Positions 24,427 to 36,059 of a stretch of DNA of 64,000 bases are shown in pieces. Position 1 is the stretch's first letter; each line of letters begins with the position of its first letter. The notes beneath the pieces were generated by a model that worked only from the letters and a program-made list of their open reading frames with translations, made no database searches and was not told the DNA's origin. The stretch lies in assembly GCA_030544215.1 (NCBI GenBank), contig JARZZO010000004.1, positions 20,448,501 to 20,512,500 on the forward strand. Direction: 5' to 3'. The DNA comes from Zantedeschia hybrid cultivar. Lineage: Eukaryota; Streptophyta; Magnoliopsida; Alismatales; Araceae. The position numbers were made by a program, and so were the translations under genes.

Positions 24427-25921
24427 TGTAGACACCGATTTTGGACCACCCTTTTGGTCATGAACCCAACCCATCATTAGCCCTTCATCACCAAAATCCC
24501 CTCATTTTAGCCATCTCAGCCCACTACCAGCTAGGCCCATTAACCAAATCTCGACTCTAGCCACCTTTTTCGTGGAAGGCCAGCCAGTCCGCCTTCCACC
24601 CCCTTCGAAGGCCACCCCTCGCCTTCCACCACCTTCGAAGGCCACCCACCTTGCCTTCCACCCTTTTGGCCACCCTTTTTCACCTTTTCGTGGAAGGCCA
24701 GCCCCCTTGCCTTCCACCGCCTTCGAAGGCCACCCCCCGCCTTCTACCCCCTTCGAAGGCCAGCCACCTCGCCTTCCCCCTTTTAGCCACCTTTTTCACT
24801 TTTTACCACCTTTTTCGTGGAAGGCCAGCCCCCTTGCCTTCCACCTCCTTCGAAGGCCACCCCTTGCCTTCCACTCCCTTCGAAGGCCAACCGGGCCGCC
24901 TTCCACCACAAGAATGGAAGGCATGTTACCTGGCCGTCCACTCCTTACCACCCCCTTGACTCCGTCTTCCCCACGATCTCCTCTACTCGCCGCTCTCGTC
25001 CCCCACTACTCCGACCACTCCCCACTCCGGCGAGTGCCGCGTCCACTACCTCCAACCCTTGACCACTCCCTATTGGTTGAAGGGTGATTTACGGGGATTT
25101 AGACCCCTGTTTTCTCCCCTTTTTTCCTTCGCCTATTTAAACCCCCCACATCCTCTCGAGCAAGGGGGTTAAGGATTTTCTGGGGGTTAAGAGGTAGCTT
25201 CTTGGAGGGAAGGCTCAGAGAAGGCTGGCAAGCGGGCAAAGAGTCAGAAGGCTATTTCAAGAGGAACGTCACTCCAAATGGGCTTGTCTTCCTAACCCTC
25301 TTTTACTTTTCACCTTTTTCACTTCATTGCATTTCCAAATTTCGTCCATGCCGTAACATTCTCCCTCTTTCACTCTCTTTTACCTTCAACACATCATTTC
25401 CTTTTCACACACGAGCACTTATCTGCATGCATGCATCCTAGGATGACTTAGCACCCTTTACCCCCAGAGGTTCCAAACAAAAATCGGGAGGTGGGTGGCC
25501 ATAACATATGGTCACCTTCCCTCCCAAACACCCATCCGGTGCGTCTCCCTCTAATTTTAGTTAATTTTTATGTTTGCATGAACGGATCCTACATGTCACA
25601 GTTCTAATTGGGTAATTGTCTTTTCTTTGTCTGTCTTTTCTTTCCAGGGGATCCTTACCACATTCACGCGTGCAGAGTACCGGGCTCTCCTCCTCTGGCC
25701 GGCCGGAGGAAGAGAAGGAGGAACCAGCATCTCCCGCTCCTACAAAACGCGCGATCAACTTCTACACTCCTGCGGAGCACAGGGACCGAAAGGTAATGCT
25801 CCTGGCGATCACACTTTAAATTCTAACCCCCCTTTCTGAATCGCCACAGTGCTAAGACGAACGGAGGGGAACCCTCGCCCGAAGCCCGCAGCCGCGGCGG
25901 GGGACGTTCCGGGCGCCTACA
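24427..25921 (+). mobile_element. Solo LTR, Gypsy-A-related family B
   Basis: The 1495-bp repeat starts TGTAGACACC, ends GCGCCTACA, and is flanked by a perfect 5-bp duplication CCCAT (24422-24426 and 25922-25926). It sits in exon 2 of antisense gene 1, and the reading frame resumes on both sides. The layout equals the Gypsy-A LTR (hairpin minisatellite 24565-24920, CTATTTAA near 25133), but the sequence differs enough to be another subfamily, the same as the fragment at 1-224. Confidence 0.92.
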
Positions 25922-26579
25922 CCCATGCCATCTTCTTTGCCGCCTGAAGGTCCTCTAGCAGCGGCAGGTACTTCAAGTTGACTATGTCCGCAGCTGTCGT
26001 GAACAACAGTCTCCCGAAGAAGAAGAGGAGGAAGATCCGCAAGTTCTGCTCATCAAAACGGCCATCCAGGTCTAGGAGTGCCTCCACCCTCTCAGCAAAT
26101 GCCCCAAACGTCTCACCAGGCGTCCGCCGTACCCGGCTCAACCCCACTGATCGGGCAAAATGACCGAGGGGGATGTGTGCAAGCGCCCCTTGCACTCTGT
26201 AAAATCCCGGTCCTAGCAGTTGATCCACGAGTCGCCGATAGTCCCTGAGTTCAGGACCCACCACTGGATCACCAACGACTGGCAAGCCTGTCAAATATGC
26301 TACGTCCTCTAGTGTGGGTAGCATATGCCCCCATGGCATGATGAAAGCTCGACAGCGATCATCCCACCGTTCTCGCAAAGCCACTAAGAACGGGGAATCC
26401 ACCATGAATCGCTGAATCCGGAAAAGTGGCCCGAATCCGAACTCATCCACCTGAAGTCGGAGAGGATCCGTCAAGGCATGATAGCACGCCCATACAAAGT
26501 CCTATGAAACTCGGTCGCGAACTCTCTAGGGGCCCTGCACAGCAACCAAAACAATAAAAAATATGCTTAAAATAAATCT

Positions 26580-26680
26580 TTGGTTGGGCGGCCCGGCCAA
26601 CGGCCGTCTGCCGTCCTCTAGGGCGGGCGGCCCGGCCGCCGGTCGTCCGCCATGGTGGGCAGCCCTCAATCTGGCCGTCT
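26580..26680. repeat. GC-rich repeats in intron 1 of antisense gene 1
   Basis: GGCGGCCCGGCC- and GGCCGTC-type units occur several times. The same kind of unit fills 27160-27345 upstream of the gene's TATA box. Confidence 0.55.
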
Positions 26681-27142
26681 GATCCCTCTTACAGAAAAGA
26701 AAATAAATGAAATCCTTACCTTCTTCTTCGGAGGCGCCTCTTCCTCGCTGCCGTCTTCCTCTTCCTCGCCGTCGCCTTCTTCTTCCTCGCCACCTTCCTC
26801 TTCGTCACCGCCTTCATCCCCCCTATCCTCCTCTCCGTCGTCTTCTTCTTATCCTTCTTCTTCCACTTCTCTTCCGTCACCCCCCTCCGCATTGCCTCCC
26901 TCCGCGTCACCTCCCTCCACGTGTTCTTCTTCCTCTTCTCTGTCTCTATCACCATCACCGCCACCACCGCCGATGGCTGCCACCACTTCCTTGCCCTCGT
27001 CACGACGCCGTCTGAAGAATCGGAGTATCGGAGTAGCCGCATACGAGCCATGGAAGGAGAGAAGGGGGGACGAAGCACGGGTAGAAGGTAGAGAATAGAG
27101 GAAGGAGAAAGTGGGTTTGAGAAAGAAGAGAGGGAGAGGAGA

Positions 27143-27151
27143 TTTTAAATA
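27143..27151 (-). promoter_or_regulatory. TATA box candidate of antisense gene 1
   Basis: TATTTAAAA on the minus strand, followed by a CT-rich leader of about 90 bases before the acidic exon and preceded by a GC-rich repeat block. This is the ordinary layout of a plant promoter, here inside a retrotransposon and opposite to its sense strand. Confidence 0.5.
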
Positions 27152-27159
27152 GGCGGGTG

Positions 27160-27345
27160 TGGCCCTGCCCGGCCGACGGCTAGGCGCGTGGCTGCCCGCG
27201 CCAGCCGACGGCCGGGTAGGTGGCCTTCCGCCTAGGCCGACGGCCGGTTCGGTGGCCGCCCGCCTCGGTCGACGGCCGAGCGGTGGCCGCCTGAGTTGGC
27301 CGACGGCTAGACCACCAGCCGTCGGACCGAGGCGACGACTCACCT
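27160..27345. repeat. GC-rich minisatellite upstream of antisense gene 1
   Basis: Four or five degenerate units of about 35 bases, each with GGCCGACGGCCG-like palindromes and GTGGCCGCC. It lies directly upstream of the TATA candidate. Confidence 0.65.
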
Positions 27346-28097
27346 AGTGCCCATTGGTGCTCTTCGACGGCTTTGGTCTTGGCCGCCCAATCTGTTTGAC
27401 GGTTTGCAATGTGGTCGTCCGCTTACTGGCTTCTATAAATTCGTATTTCTTTGTAACAAATATGGATTTATTCAAATAAATCAAGGACGATTACATCATT
27501 CTAAGGCTCTACGGCCCATAAAAAAGGCGAAAACAGCAGGAGTACATTTTCTAAATACTTAACATATTTCTCCACATCCTCGGGAGTTTCTGTTACATCA
27601 ATTCGAGCTCTGGTGAATCTGGAATGGCGGCGCCATGCACGACGAAGTCATTCCATCCCCTTCACTTCCCTCGCATACCCAGTGTGCCTTGGCACAATCA
27701 ACGTATCATGTAACGCGGGAAGTGGTATCTGCCTTGGAATTCCGATCTGAAGATGGTAGCAGTGACCTTGATATAAGATTAACTCATCAGGACCGACTAG
27801 ACAAAGTTCATGATCTTTTGAAGATCTTGTGGTAAATTCCAAATATCTGAGAATCATTGGAACGAAGATGAACTTTTCCAAGTCCAAAAAATTTAGATAA
27901 TCACGCCAGTCATCCCTGGTTTTCAAATGAGTTGTGAGACATCTTACTTGGTCTTCAGGGCCCAAGAGTGACTGTGCTGGATACCATGCGCTGTGTTGAA
28001 AGATCCTGGAGGCGGTAGTCACTGATTCATAGAAATCAAAGCACAAATGCATTTCTACCCACAACTGGAGTGTAAAGAGGCTTCCTTTCACGTTCCT

Positions 28098-29668
28098 TGT
28101 TAGGAATCGCCATGAACGCAGCGGAAATAAAAAGATTCCATTGTATCGGTTGTTGGGGTTGTAAAACAGACATTAAATCTAAGTGGGAAGAACAGTTCTT
28201 CACCTTTGCGGGGTTTCGAATCTCCCGTGGATGATGCCGACTCGATAATCGCGCACGCGCACGATCTCTAGAGGTATCCACACGAGTTCCCGCAGCAGAC
28301 GCGATTTCCTCCTCGACTTGAGTGCTCCGACCAGATCTCAGATCCACCATGCGCGGAGAGAAACAGATCCACTCCGAGAAGAAGAGAGAGAGAGGAGAGA
28401 GAGAATCTGGGGAGTAAAATTCGTCCAACTAACTTTTTACCACTCCCCTTTGGCCCTCCTTATATAGAAATAAGGATAAGCACAACAATTAATCATCATG
28501 ATTATCCAAGAGTTTGGCCTTGGATAATTTTCTATTAAATCTTCATGTTTATCCTGCAGTTTTTCACAAAAACCCAGATAAGCATGAAATTTAACATCTC
28601 TCACCGTCTGACGAGAACTCTTATGTGTGTGACCCTCTAGGCCCATATATCAGTCCGGTTGCAGGCCCATTAAACTTAGAACTGTTTCTTGAGTTTAATA
28701 TTTATTAATTAACATTTAAACATCGCATGTTAAATGATTAATTTAATAAACAAGTAATTATCATCCGATGATTAATTCACTTGGCCTTCTGATCATGAAC
28801 AGCACCAAACACTACCTCATGATCCCAGAAGATATAAGGGATACTGTTCCCTTCAATTGAACCTTTCCATCTGCCGATACCGCACAGATATAATCCTTCA
28901 CTCATGCAATGTCCCGATAACGCAAGGGTATGGTTTTATAGTCAAACCCTCTATCGCATTATCCAGATGGATTCCAGTACACAGTTAATATCTAGAAAGA
29001 CATCTCTTTCATTTGACCCTGGCCAGGGATTTCTGTGTACACATCCATAGGATATTCTCTCTCCAGTCTTATACCAAGAGTGAGTGATCCCTTGTTGTTT
29101 ACTCAATTACCTTCGCAAGCTTTCCACTCTGAAAGACCGATTATGGTGGACTTAATGGTTAAAGTCCACGAGTCAGAGAATCAAGATACAATGGTCCACA
29201 AATAAGGTATCATTGGTGACTCAGGTCAAAGGACCAACTGTGCTACTGCAACGATAGAATTCCCTGGTTGACTAATAGGTATAATTACCATCCAGGAATT
29301 CTTATTTGGGTCTGTTCAGTGAACTCATTCTTTAATGAGCACCCACTTGTTTGTCTTAGTGTCACCACACGAGTGAATGTGAGATCATTCACCCTCATCA
29401 TATGAGCAGACATAACTTGTGTCGATCTTATCGGATATTTAATGTCCATCTCAAATATCCTATGATCGAGAACTATTTAAGACAATTGCCTTAGGATATT
29501 GATCTCACTATCATGATCTCATCATGATTCAATATCCCATACATTTGTCTATGGACCTTCATTACGATAGTCGTTTGCGAGAACTATTAAATGAAGAAAT
29601 AAATGCCTTTATTAATAATCTGAACTAGAATGTACAATGATTGGCTTTGAGTCCACCCAATTCTAACA
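28098..29668 (-). repeat. Copia-1 left LTR (3' LTR of the element)
   Basis: 1571 bp, TGTTAGGAATCG to TTCTAACA. A 4-base indel near 29125 separates it from the right LTR. Confidence 0.92.
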
Positions 29669-29682
29669 TTCTCCCACTTGGA

Positions 29683-32600
29683 CTATAGCCAATCACCCAT
29701 GTGTCTAAGTCCCATAGACTTAAGGTGACGTTCTAAATTGTTTTGAGACAATGGCTTAGTCAAGGGATCTGCTACATTATCTTCAGATGAGACTTTCTCA
29801 ACTACTATATCTCCTCGGGCGATGATCTCACGAATCAGATGAAATCGTCTCAGAATGTGCTTTGACTTCTGATGTGATCTTGGCTCCTTCGCTTGAGCAA
29901 TTACCCCATTGTTGTCACACAATAATGGAACATGATCTGAAATGCTTGGAACGACTCCAAGCGCCGAGATGAACTTCTTCATCCAAACCGCCTCCTTGGC
30001 CGCTTCAGCTGCAGCAATGTATTCTGCTTCGGTCGTCGAATCTGCAGTAGTTTCCTGTTTGGAACTCTTCCAACTTACTGCACCTCCATTTAACATGAAC
30101 ACAAATCCAGACATGGATTTGCTGTCATCCATATCCGACTGGAAACTCGAGTCAGTAAATCCTCGAAGTTCCAAGTCGTTTCCTCCATAAACGAGAAACA
30201 GATCCTTAGTCCTTCTCAAGTATCTAAGGATACATTTCACCGCCTTCCAGTGTTCCTCACCTGGATCAGCTTGATATCTACTAGTGACACTTAATGGATG
30301 TGCCACATCAAGCCTAGTACATAGCATTGCATACATGATAGATCCTATTGCCGAGGCATAAGGAACTCTATCCATGTATGCTCTCTCTTCAGGTGTCTTA
30401 GGAGACATTTCTTTAGAGAGATAAATTCCATGCCTCATAGGAACAAGGCCTCTCTTGGAATTTTCCATGCCAAACCTTTTGACTATGGTATCTATGTACA
30501 TAGATTGGGACAAGCCACGCATCCTTTTGGACCTATCTCTATAGATCCTTATTCCCAGAATATAGGATGCTTCTCCCAAATCTTTCATGGAGAAGTTTTT
30601 GGATAACCAAGTCTTTACCGATGATAACATTCCTACATCATTCCCAATGAGTAGAATGTCATCAACATAAAGTACCAGAAAGGTAACTGCGCTCCCACTA
30701 ACCTTTTTGTATACACAAGGTTCATCTTCATTCTTAATGAAGTCATAAGATTTGATTGCTTCATCAAATCTTAAGTTCCAAGTTCGGGATGCCTACTTTA
30801 ATCCATAGATGGATCTTTGCAGCTTGCATACCTTGCTTGAATGCTCTTTGGAAGTGAATCCTTCAGGTTGTATCATATACACCTCTTCTTGAAGGTTCCC
30901 GTTAAGGAATGCTGTTTTCACATCCATTTGCCATATTTCATAATCGTAGAATGTAGCGATAGCAAGAGGTATTCTGATTGACTTAATCATGGCAACTGGA
31001 GAAAAGGTTTCGTCATAGTCAATGCCTTGCCTTTGACGATATCCTTTTGCTACAAGCCTGGCCTTGTATGTGTCAATCTGTCCATCTGCCCCGATCTTTC
31101 TTTTAAAGATCCATTTACTGCCAATAGGTACTATACCTTCTGGCAGATCAACCAAGTTCCAAACTTGGTTGGTATACATGGACTGAATTTCAGAATCCAT
31201 TGCCTCTTGCCATTTTTCTGATTCATGACTATTTATGGCTTCAAGGTAGGTTTGAGGATCATCATCCTCATTTAAGTGCACTTTTGGTTTGCCTTCATCG
31301 ATATGTCCAACATATCTTTCAGGCTGCTTAGGCACTCTACCTGATCTGCGAACCTTTTGTGTATCATCTTGAACAAGTTCTTGAGTCAATGGTTCAGTAG
31401 ATGAACCAGTGTTGATTTGTGAGTCTAGAATTTCTTCTAGTTCTATCTTGCTCCCACTGTCTTCTTTTGAAAGATATTCTTTCTCTAAGAAGACAGCTCT
31501 TTTTGCGACAAACACCCTTTGATCGCTGGGCTGATAGAATTAATATCCAAAACTCTCTTTTGGATATCCCACAAATCTACATTTCTCTGTCCTGGAATCC
31601 AGTTTGTCTGGATCATGTCTTTTGACATGTGCAGGACAACCCCAGACTCTAACATGCTTAAAGTCTGGTTTCTTTCCTTTCCATATCTCATATGGAGTGG
31701 AAGGTACTGACTTACTAGGAACTTTGTTCAACAGATATGCAGCAGTCAACAGTGCATATCCCCATAAAGAGATTGGAAGTTTGGCATAACTCATCATGGA
31801 TCGTACCATATCTAATAGAGTACGATTTCTCCTTTCCGATACACCATTTAACTGAGGTGTATAGGGAGGAGTCCACTGAGACAAAATACCATTATCCTTA
31901 AGATATTCTGTGAATTATGTACTTAAGTATTCACCCCCTCGATCTGATCGAAGAGTTTTAATACTCTTTCTAGTTTGGTTCTCAACTTCGTTTTTAAACT
32001 CTTTAAATTTCTCAAAGACTTCTGACTTATATTTCATTAAATATATGTAGCCATATCTTGAGAAATCATCTGTAAATGAAACAAAGTATGAGTAACCACC
32101 TATAGCATGAGTGGACATTGGACCACATACATCACTATGTATTAGTTCCAATAAGTCCTTAGCTCTTTCTCCATGTCCTGAGAATGGAGCTTTGGTCATC
32201 TTTCCCATAAGACAAGCTTCACAGGTTGCAAATGATTCATAATCAAATGGATCAAGATATCCATTCTTTTGCAACCTTATGATCCTGTTCTCATTTATAT
32301 GACCTAGCCTACAATGCCATAGGTACGATTTATTCACATCCTTATCTAAGCGTTCAAGAGAATTATTTACCAGACAAACATCATATGAAATATCAAGTAA
32401 ATATAATCCATTCAATAAATATCCTGAAGCAAACAATTTGTCTCCTTGATAAATTGAACAACTTTTATTCTCTAGCTTCATAGAATATCCTTGTCTATCT
32501 AAACATGAAATAGATATGATATTCCTAATAATGGTTGGAACATAATAACAATCTATCAGTTCCAAAAAGTCTCCTGACGGCATCTGAAGTCTTGCTGTCC

Positions 32601-33612
32601 CCACAGCTAACGCAGCAACTTTTGCTCCATTCCCGAGCCTCAGATCCACGTCTCCGCGGTTCAATCTTCTCTTACTTGTTAACACCTGCAAGTTATTGCA
32701 GATATGAGAAACACATCCAGTATCTAATACCCAGGATGTTGATTCTCTATAAGACAAGTTAAGATCGATCATGAGAATACCTGAAGCTTCACCAAGCTTC
32801 TCCTTTGCTTTTTCTGCAAGATAAATCTTGCAGTTTCTCTTCCAATGACCTTCTTTATGGCAGTGGAAACACTGACCTTTATCATTGACTTTAGCTTTGT
32901 CTTTTTGTGCTGCCGGTTTGCTTTTCACTTGCTTCTTAGGCTTACCTTTCTTAAAGGTCTGTCCAGCTTTCCTTTTCTTGTTGGTCTTACCAACAAGCAT
33001 TACACTTGGCTTATCTTTCTGGATAGTGCCTTCAGCTGTCTTCAACATGTGGAGCAGCTCAGCTAGTGAAACTTCAATTTTGTTCATATTGAAGTTGATA
33101 ATGAATTGTGAAAATGAATCTGGAAGGGACTGTAGGATTAAGTCAATGCTCAGGTCATTGTTCATAACAAAGCCCAGCACAGCAAGCCTCTCAATCCATT
33201 CTATCATCTTGAGCACATGAGTTTGCACAGATGTGCCCTCGCTCATTCTGGTCCTGAACAATTTCTTAGATATCTCATATCTTTCTGTTCTGGATTGTTC
33301 ACCAAACAACTCTTGTAGGTGATTCAGAATGGTCTTAGGTTCCATGTTATCATGCTGTCGCTGCAGTTCATTGTTCATTGAACCGAGCATATAACACTGG
33401 ACCTTGACAGAGTCCTCCTTCCAATTTTCATACATCATTAATTCATCTTCGTTAGCATTATCACCGGGTTGCACTGGATCTGGTTGATCCAGGACATAGG
33501 CTAGTTTTTCGCACCTGAGGACAATCTTTAGGTTGCGTAACCAGTCAATGTAATTTGGTCCCGTGAGTTTATTTGCATCAAGTATGCAACGGAGGGGTTT
33601 AGGTGACGACAT
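29683..33612 (-). pseudogene. Copia-1 gag-pol polyprotein with three nonsense codons
   Basis: One frame of about 1310 codons starts at ATG 33612 (MSSPKPLRCILDANKLTG) and ends at 29683. In order it shows copia gag, a zinc knuckle CFHCHKEGHWKRNC, protease WVLDTGC, integrase (HCRLGH, CEAC, then HSDVCGPM, SDRGGEY and NGVSERRN), reverse transcriptase (KARLVAKGYRQRQGIDY, with YVDD at 30658-30669) and RNase H (GFTDSSF, EAEYIAAAEA, SHQKSKHILRRF). Stops lie at 31915-31917 (inside the integrase core), 31540-31542 (integrase-RT linker) and 30793-30795 (inside RT). Two of the three fit a C-to-T change from a Gln codon. All catalytic motifs seen are otherwise present. Confidence 0.9.
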
Positions 33613-33792
33613 AGCGACCTACATGGAAATATATAAAATGAGCAGATAGTTCTTAAAATCAGATTTAGGACTTTTAATCTAGATTTATGCTCCCACTATT
33701 TTTCGGCGATCTGTATTACCCTCTAAGATACAGAACGGGAGATTCCGGTGATCTCCTAGTGTGGATCAGAATCCTTCGGGCAACATGCATGT

Positions 33793-34094
33793 GACCTTGT
33801 GGTAGCACAACAAATCACATCAAGTCCCTTAGGCAGTCAACTCTTGACAGTTGCAACGATTGCAATATCCGATCGATTTAACCCCTGAATCAGAATGACC
33901 TTGTGGTAGCACAACAAATCAATTTGATTCAGTTAAGTTTATCCATCATTACTTAGATGACATGAATTCATAGTGCAATCCTTGTGGTAGCACAACAAAA
34001 CTACACTATTTGTCCACTCATCTTAATGACATCACATGTCGTAGACCTAGTTTAATTTCTAAATCAAACAGACCTTGTGGTAGTACAACAAATC
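33793..34094 (-). repeat. Four dispersed copies of a leader motif
   Basis: CCTTGTGGTAGCACAACA (plus-strand view) occurs at about 33793-33816, 33897-33920, 33979-34000 and 34071-34094, at intervals of 80-104 bp in otherwise unlike sequence. Copia-2 has the same motif in the same place. Confidence 0.85.
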
Positions 34095-35264
34095 CGTTTG
34101 AGATAAGAATTATCCTAAGATCTATAATGATGGTGGGTTACGTGGATTATTCTTAATATCTCACGTTTACAACTTAAGTTTTAAAAGAGGGTTTTGATTT
34201 TGATTTGTAAAAAATCGTGCTATCAATAGTATTTCAATTTGAAGTATCAATATACTAAATAGAAATATATATATGATAGCATAGTCCACAAATATCACAT
34301 ATGTGCAGAAAAATTAAATGGGGATGATCATGGACTGCTAAAGCTACTATGGATTCATCGGAGCCAAACGATGATCCATAATAGGATCATAATGTGAAAA
34401 CAGCAACACTGGTTCCATTTGATGCGAGTCCTCCTTCCAGAGGTGTCTTCAGAAGATCCCGTCCTCTAAACTTAATCCGATACATTTGAATATGAAATTC
34501 AGGACTCGCAGGTCCATAAATGTACATTTAAACAATTAGAAACCTTGATCTTATCAAGGGGAGTACAATCTTATAGGAAGGTAGAAAGTACACTTGGATT
34601 AAGAGAGAGGAGGACACGCAGGTCCTATTTAAAATACCAAATGAAATGAGCATCGCATCCATTCACATCATTCATCACATGAAAATACTAAGTCCATGAT
34701 CATCCCACCATAAAACACATCACATGCATCACAATCATCACATAATTGCTGTTTGGTATTAAATTTTATAAATATAAAATTATAATACCAATTAGTTTTC
34801 GAAATAACATTTATTTCAGCATTATCAATAATATTTAAAACATTATTGACAAATAAACTAACTAAACTATTCAGTTAATCTAAATAATTATTCAAACAAT
34901 TTGAATGGCAAAGTGTAATCAAGTTATGCATGAATTTAGTTTAAAACAATTTTAAACTAATTAAATTAACAGGGAATTAATTATTTAAAACAATTTTTAA
35001 ACAATTAACTAACACCCATTAGTTATTAAGCCCTTTAATAGACTAACAGTTATTAAACACTTTAATAAACTGTTAATAATCATAAAAAATTAATTAATAA
35101 CACTTATTAATTATTCTTATAATTTTCTGTTTTAAAACAATTTTAAAACATGCATAAATGGGCTAAAATTGGGTTTAAAGGGGGTTAAACAGGTATTTAA
35201 AAACCATTTTTAAAAAACTGAAAATGGGCCCAGCCCATTAGGGCCCAATGGCCCGGACCCAGGC

Positions 35265-35400
35265 CCCTTGGCTCGGCCAGGGTCGAACCTTGGCTCAGCC
35301 AGGGTCGAGCCCTGGCTCGGCCAGGGCGCACCCTGGCTCGGCCAGGGCCGCACCCTGGCTCGGCCAGGGTGCACCTGGCTCGGCCAGGGCGCCGCCCGGC
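35265..35400. repeat. Tandem hairpin array in Copia-1 leader
   Basis: Six units of 20-30 bp each contain a form of CCCTGGC-TCG-GCCAGGG (7-bp stem, 3-nt loop). The open frames on both strands here come from the repeat. Confidence 0.8.
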
Positions 35401-36059
35401 CCCCGGCCCGGTCCGACCGGGTTGGGACCGGGCGGTCCGGCCCGTCCAGCGCCATTCGACCGCCCCCTTCTTCTATAACCTGCAACCCTAATACGTGCAG
35501 GCCGGCGGCGGAAAGGGCGACGGCAGCGCCGCCAGGCGCCGGCGACGGCGCCGCCAGGCACCGCCGGCGACGCCCCCACCGCCGGCGGTCAGCCCAGCAC
35601 CGGTGGGACAGCCGGCGGTGGCCAAATGCTCCTCGAATCGAGCCCTAAACTCCCCTTGAAAATCTGATTTTCCAGGTTTAAAAACCCGAGTTCGGGCTCG
35701 ATTTAAAGCATCTCCAAGGGCACTCCGGTGCCGATCTTCATGCCTAATGAGAAGTGGTGACTATCACCAAGAGATTTAGGGATTCTTCCGGCCATCCCAA
35801 CGCTTGGGATGCACATACGAAGCCGCCGAAGTACCCCGGTTCATCATCACATGAAGAACTCCGAAAAACCCAAATAAAAATCCGAAAAATACAGAAAAAT
35901 AATCAAATTGATCGTGATCATCATATGAACACTAATCTGTCATTTTTAATCGGATTATACTCAAGAACACGTACAATACGGGTTCTTCACGCATAACGAG
36001 AAAACACACAAAACGGTGCCGTTTTACAACCGAACCAGCAAACCTGGCTCTGATACCAC

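Larger units (their letters stand above)
22667..27151 (-). pseudogene. Antisense gene 1 of Gypsy-A: plant mobile domain protein with coiled-coil tail
   Basis: The gene reads on the minus strand, opposite to gag-pol. A TATA-like TATTTAAAA lies at 27143-27151. The first exon ends at 26720 with an acidic Glu/Gly/Asp stretch and PPKKK before GTAAGG. Exon 2 (26534 down, interrupted by the solo LTR, to 24333) holds the mobile-domain core: FVWACYHALTDPL, MLPTLEDVAYLTGLPV and LRIFLLFFFGRLLF, then WGAAMLGHLF. Exons 3 (24262-24098) and 4 (24035-23661) carry PLMARWEV and RMAYRTWGWYHPLL. Exon junctions follow GT-AG, and the last exons (to about 22737) form a coiled coil rich in Ala/Glu/Arg. Stops in exons 1, 3 and 4 make it a pseudogene. 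Such domains occur both in host proteins (MAIN family) and in transposons. Confidence 0.75.
33613..36043 (-). other. Copia-1 untranslated leader
   Basis: The 2.4-kb leader has three zones. Next to gag (33793-34094) are four copies of a 20-nt motif. The middle (34750-35150) is very AT-rich with TTAATTAAT-like repeats. Near the primer site (35265-35400) is a GC-rich array of hairpins. No supported coding frame exists in this leader. Confidence 0.7.

Noticed and set aside
26652..27098. Plus-strand Ser/Pro-rich 148-codon protein
   Set aside because: Mirror of the acidic, Glu-rich first exon of the minus-strand mobile-domain gene, which has splice sites and a TATA box.
35210..35648. Open frames with Gly/Pro/Ala-rich repeats
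   Set aside because: They come from the CCCTGGC/GCCAGGG array and GC-rich leader.
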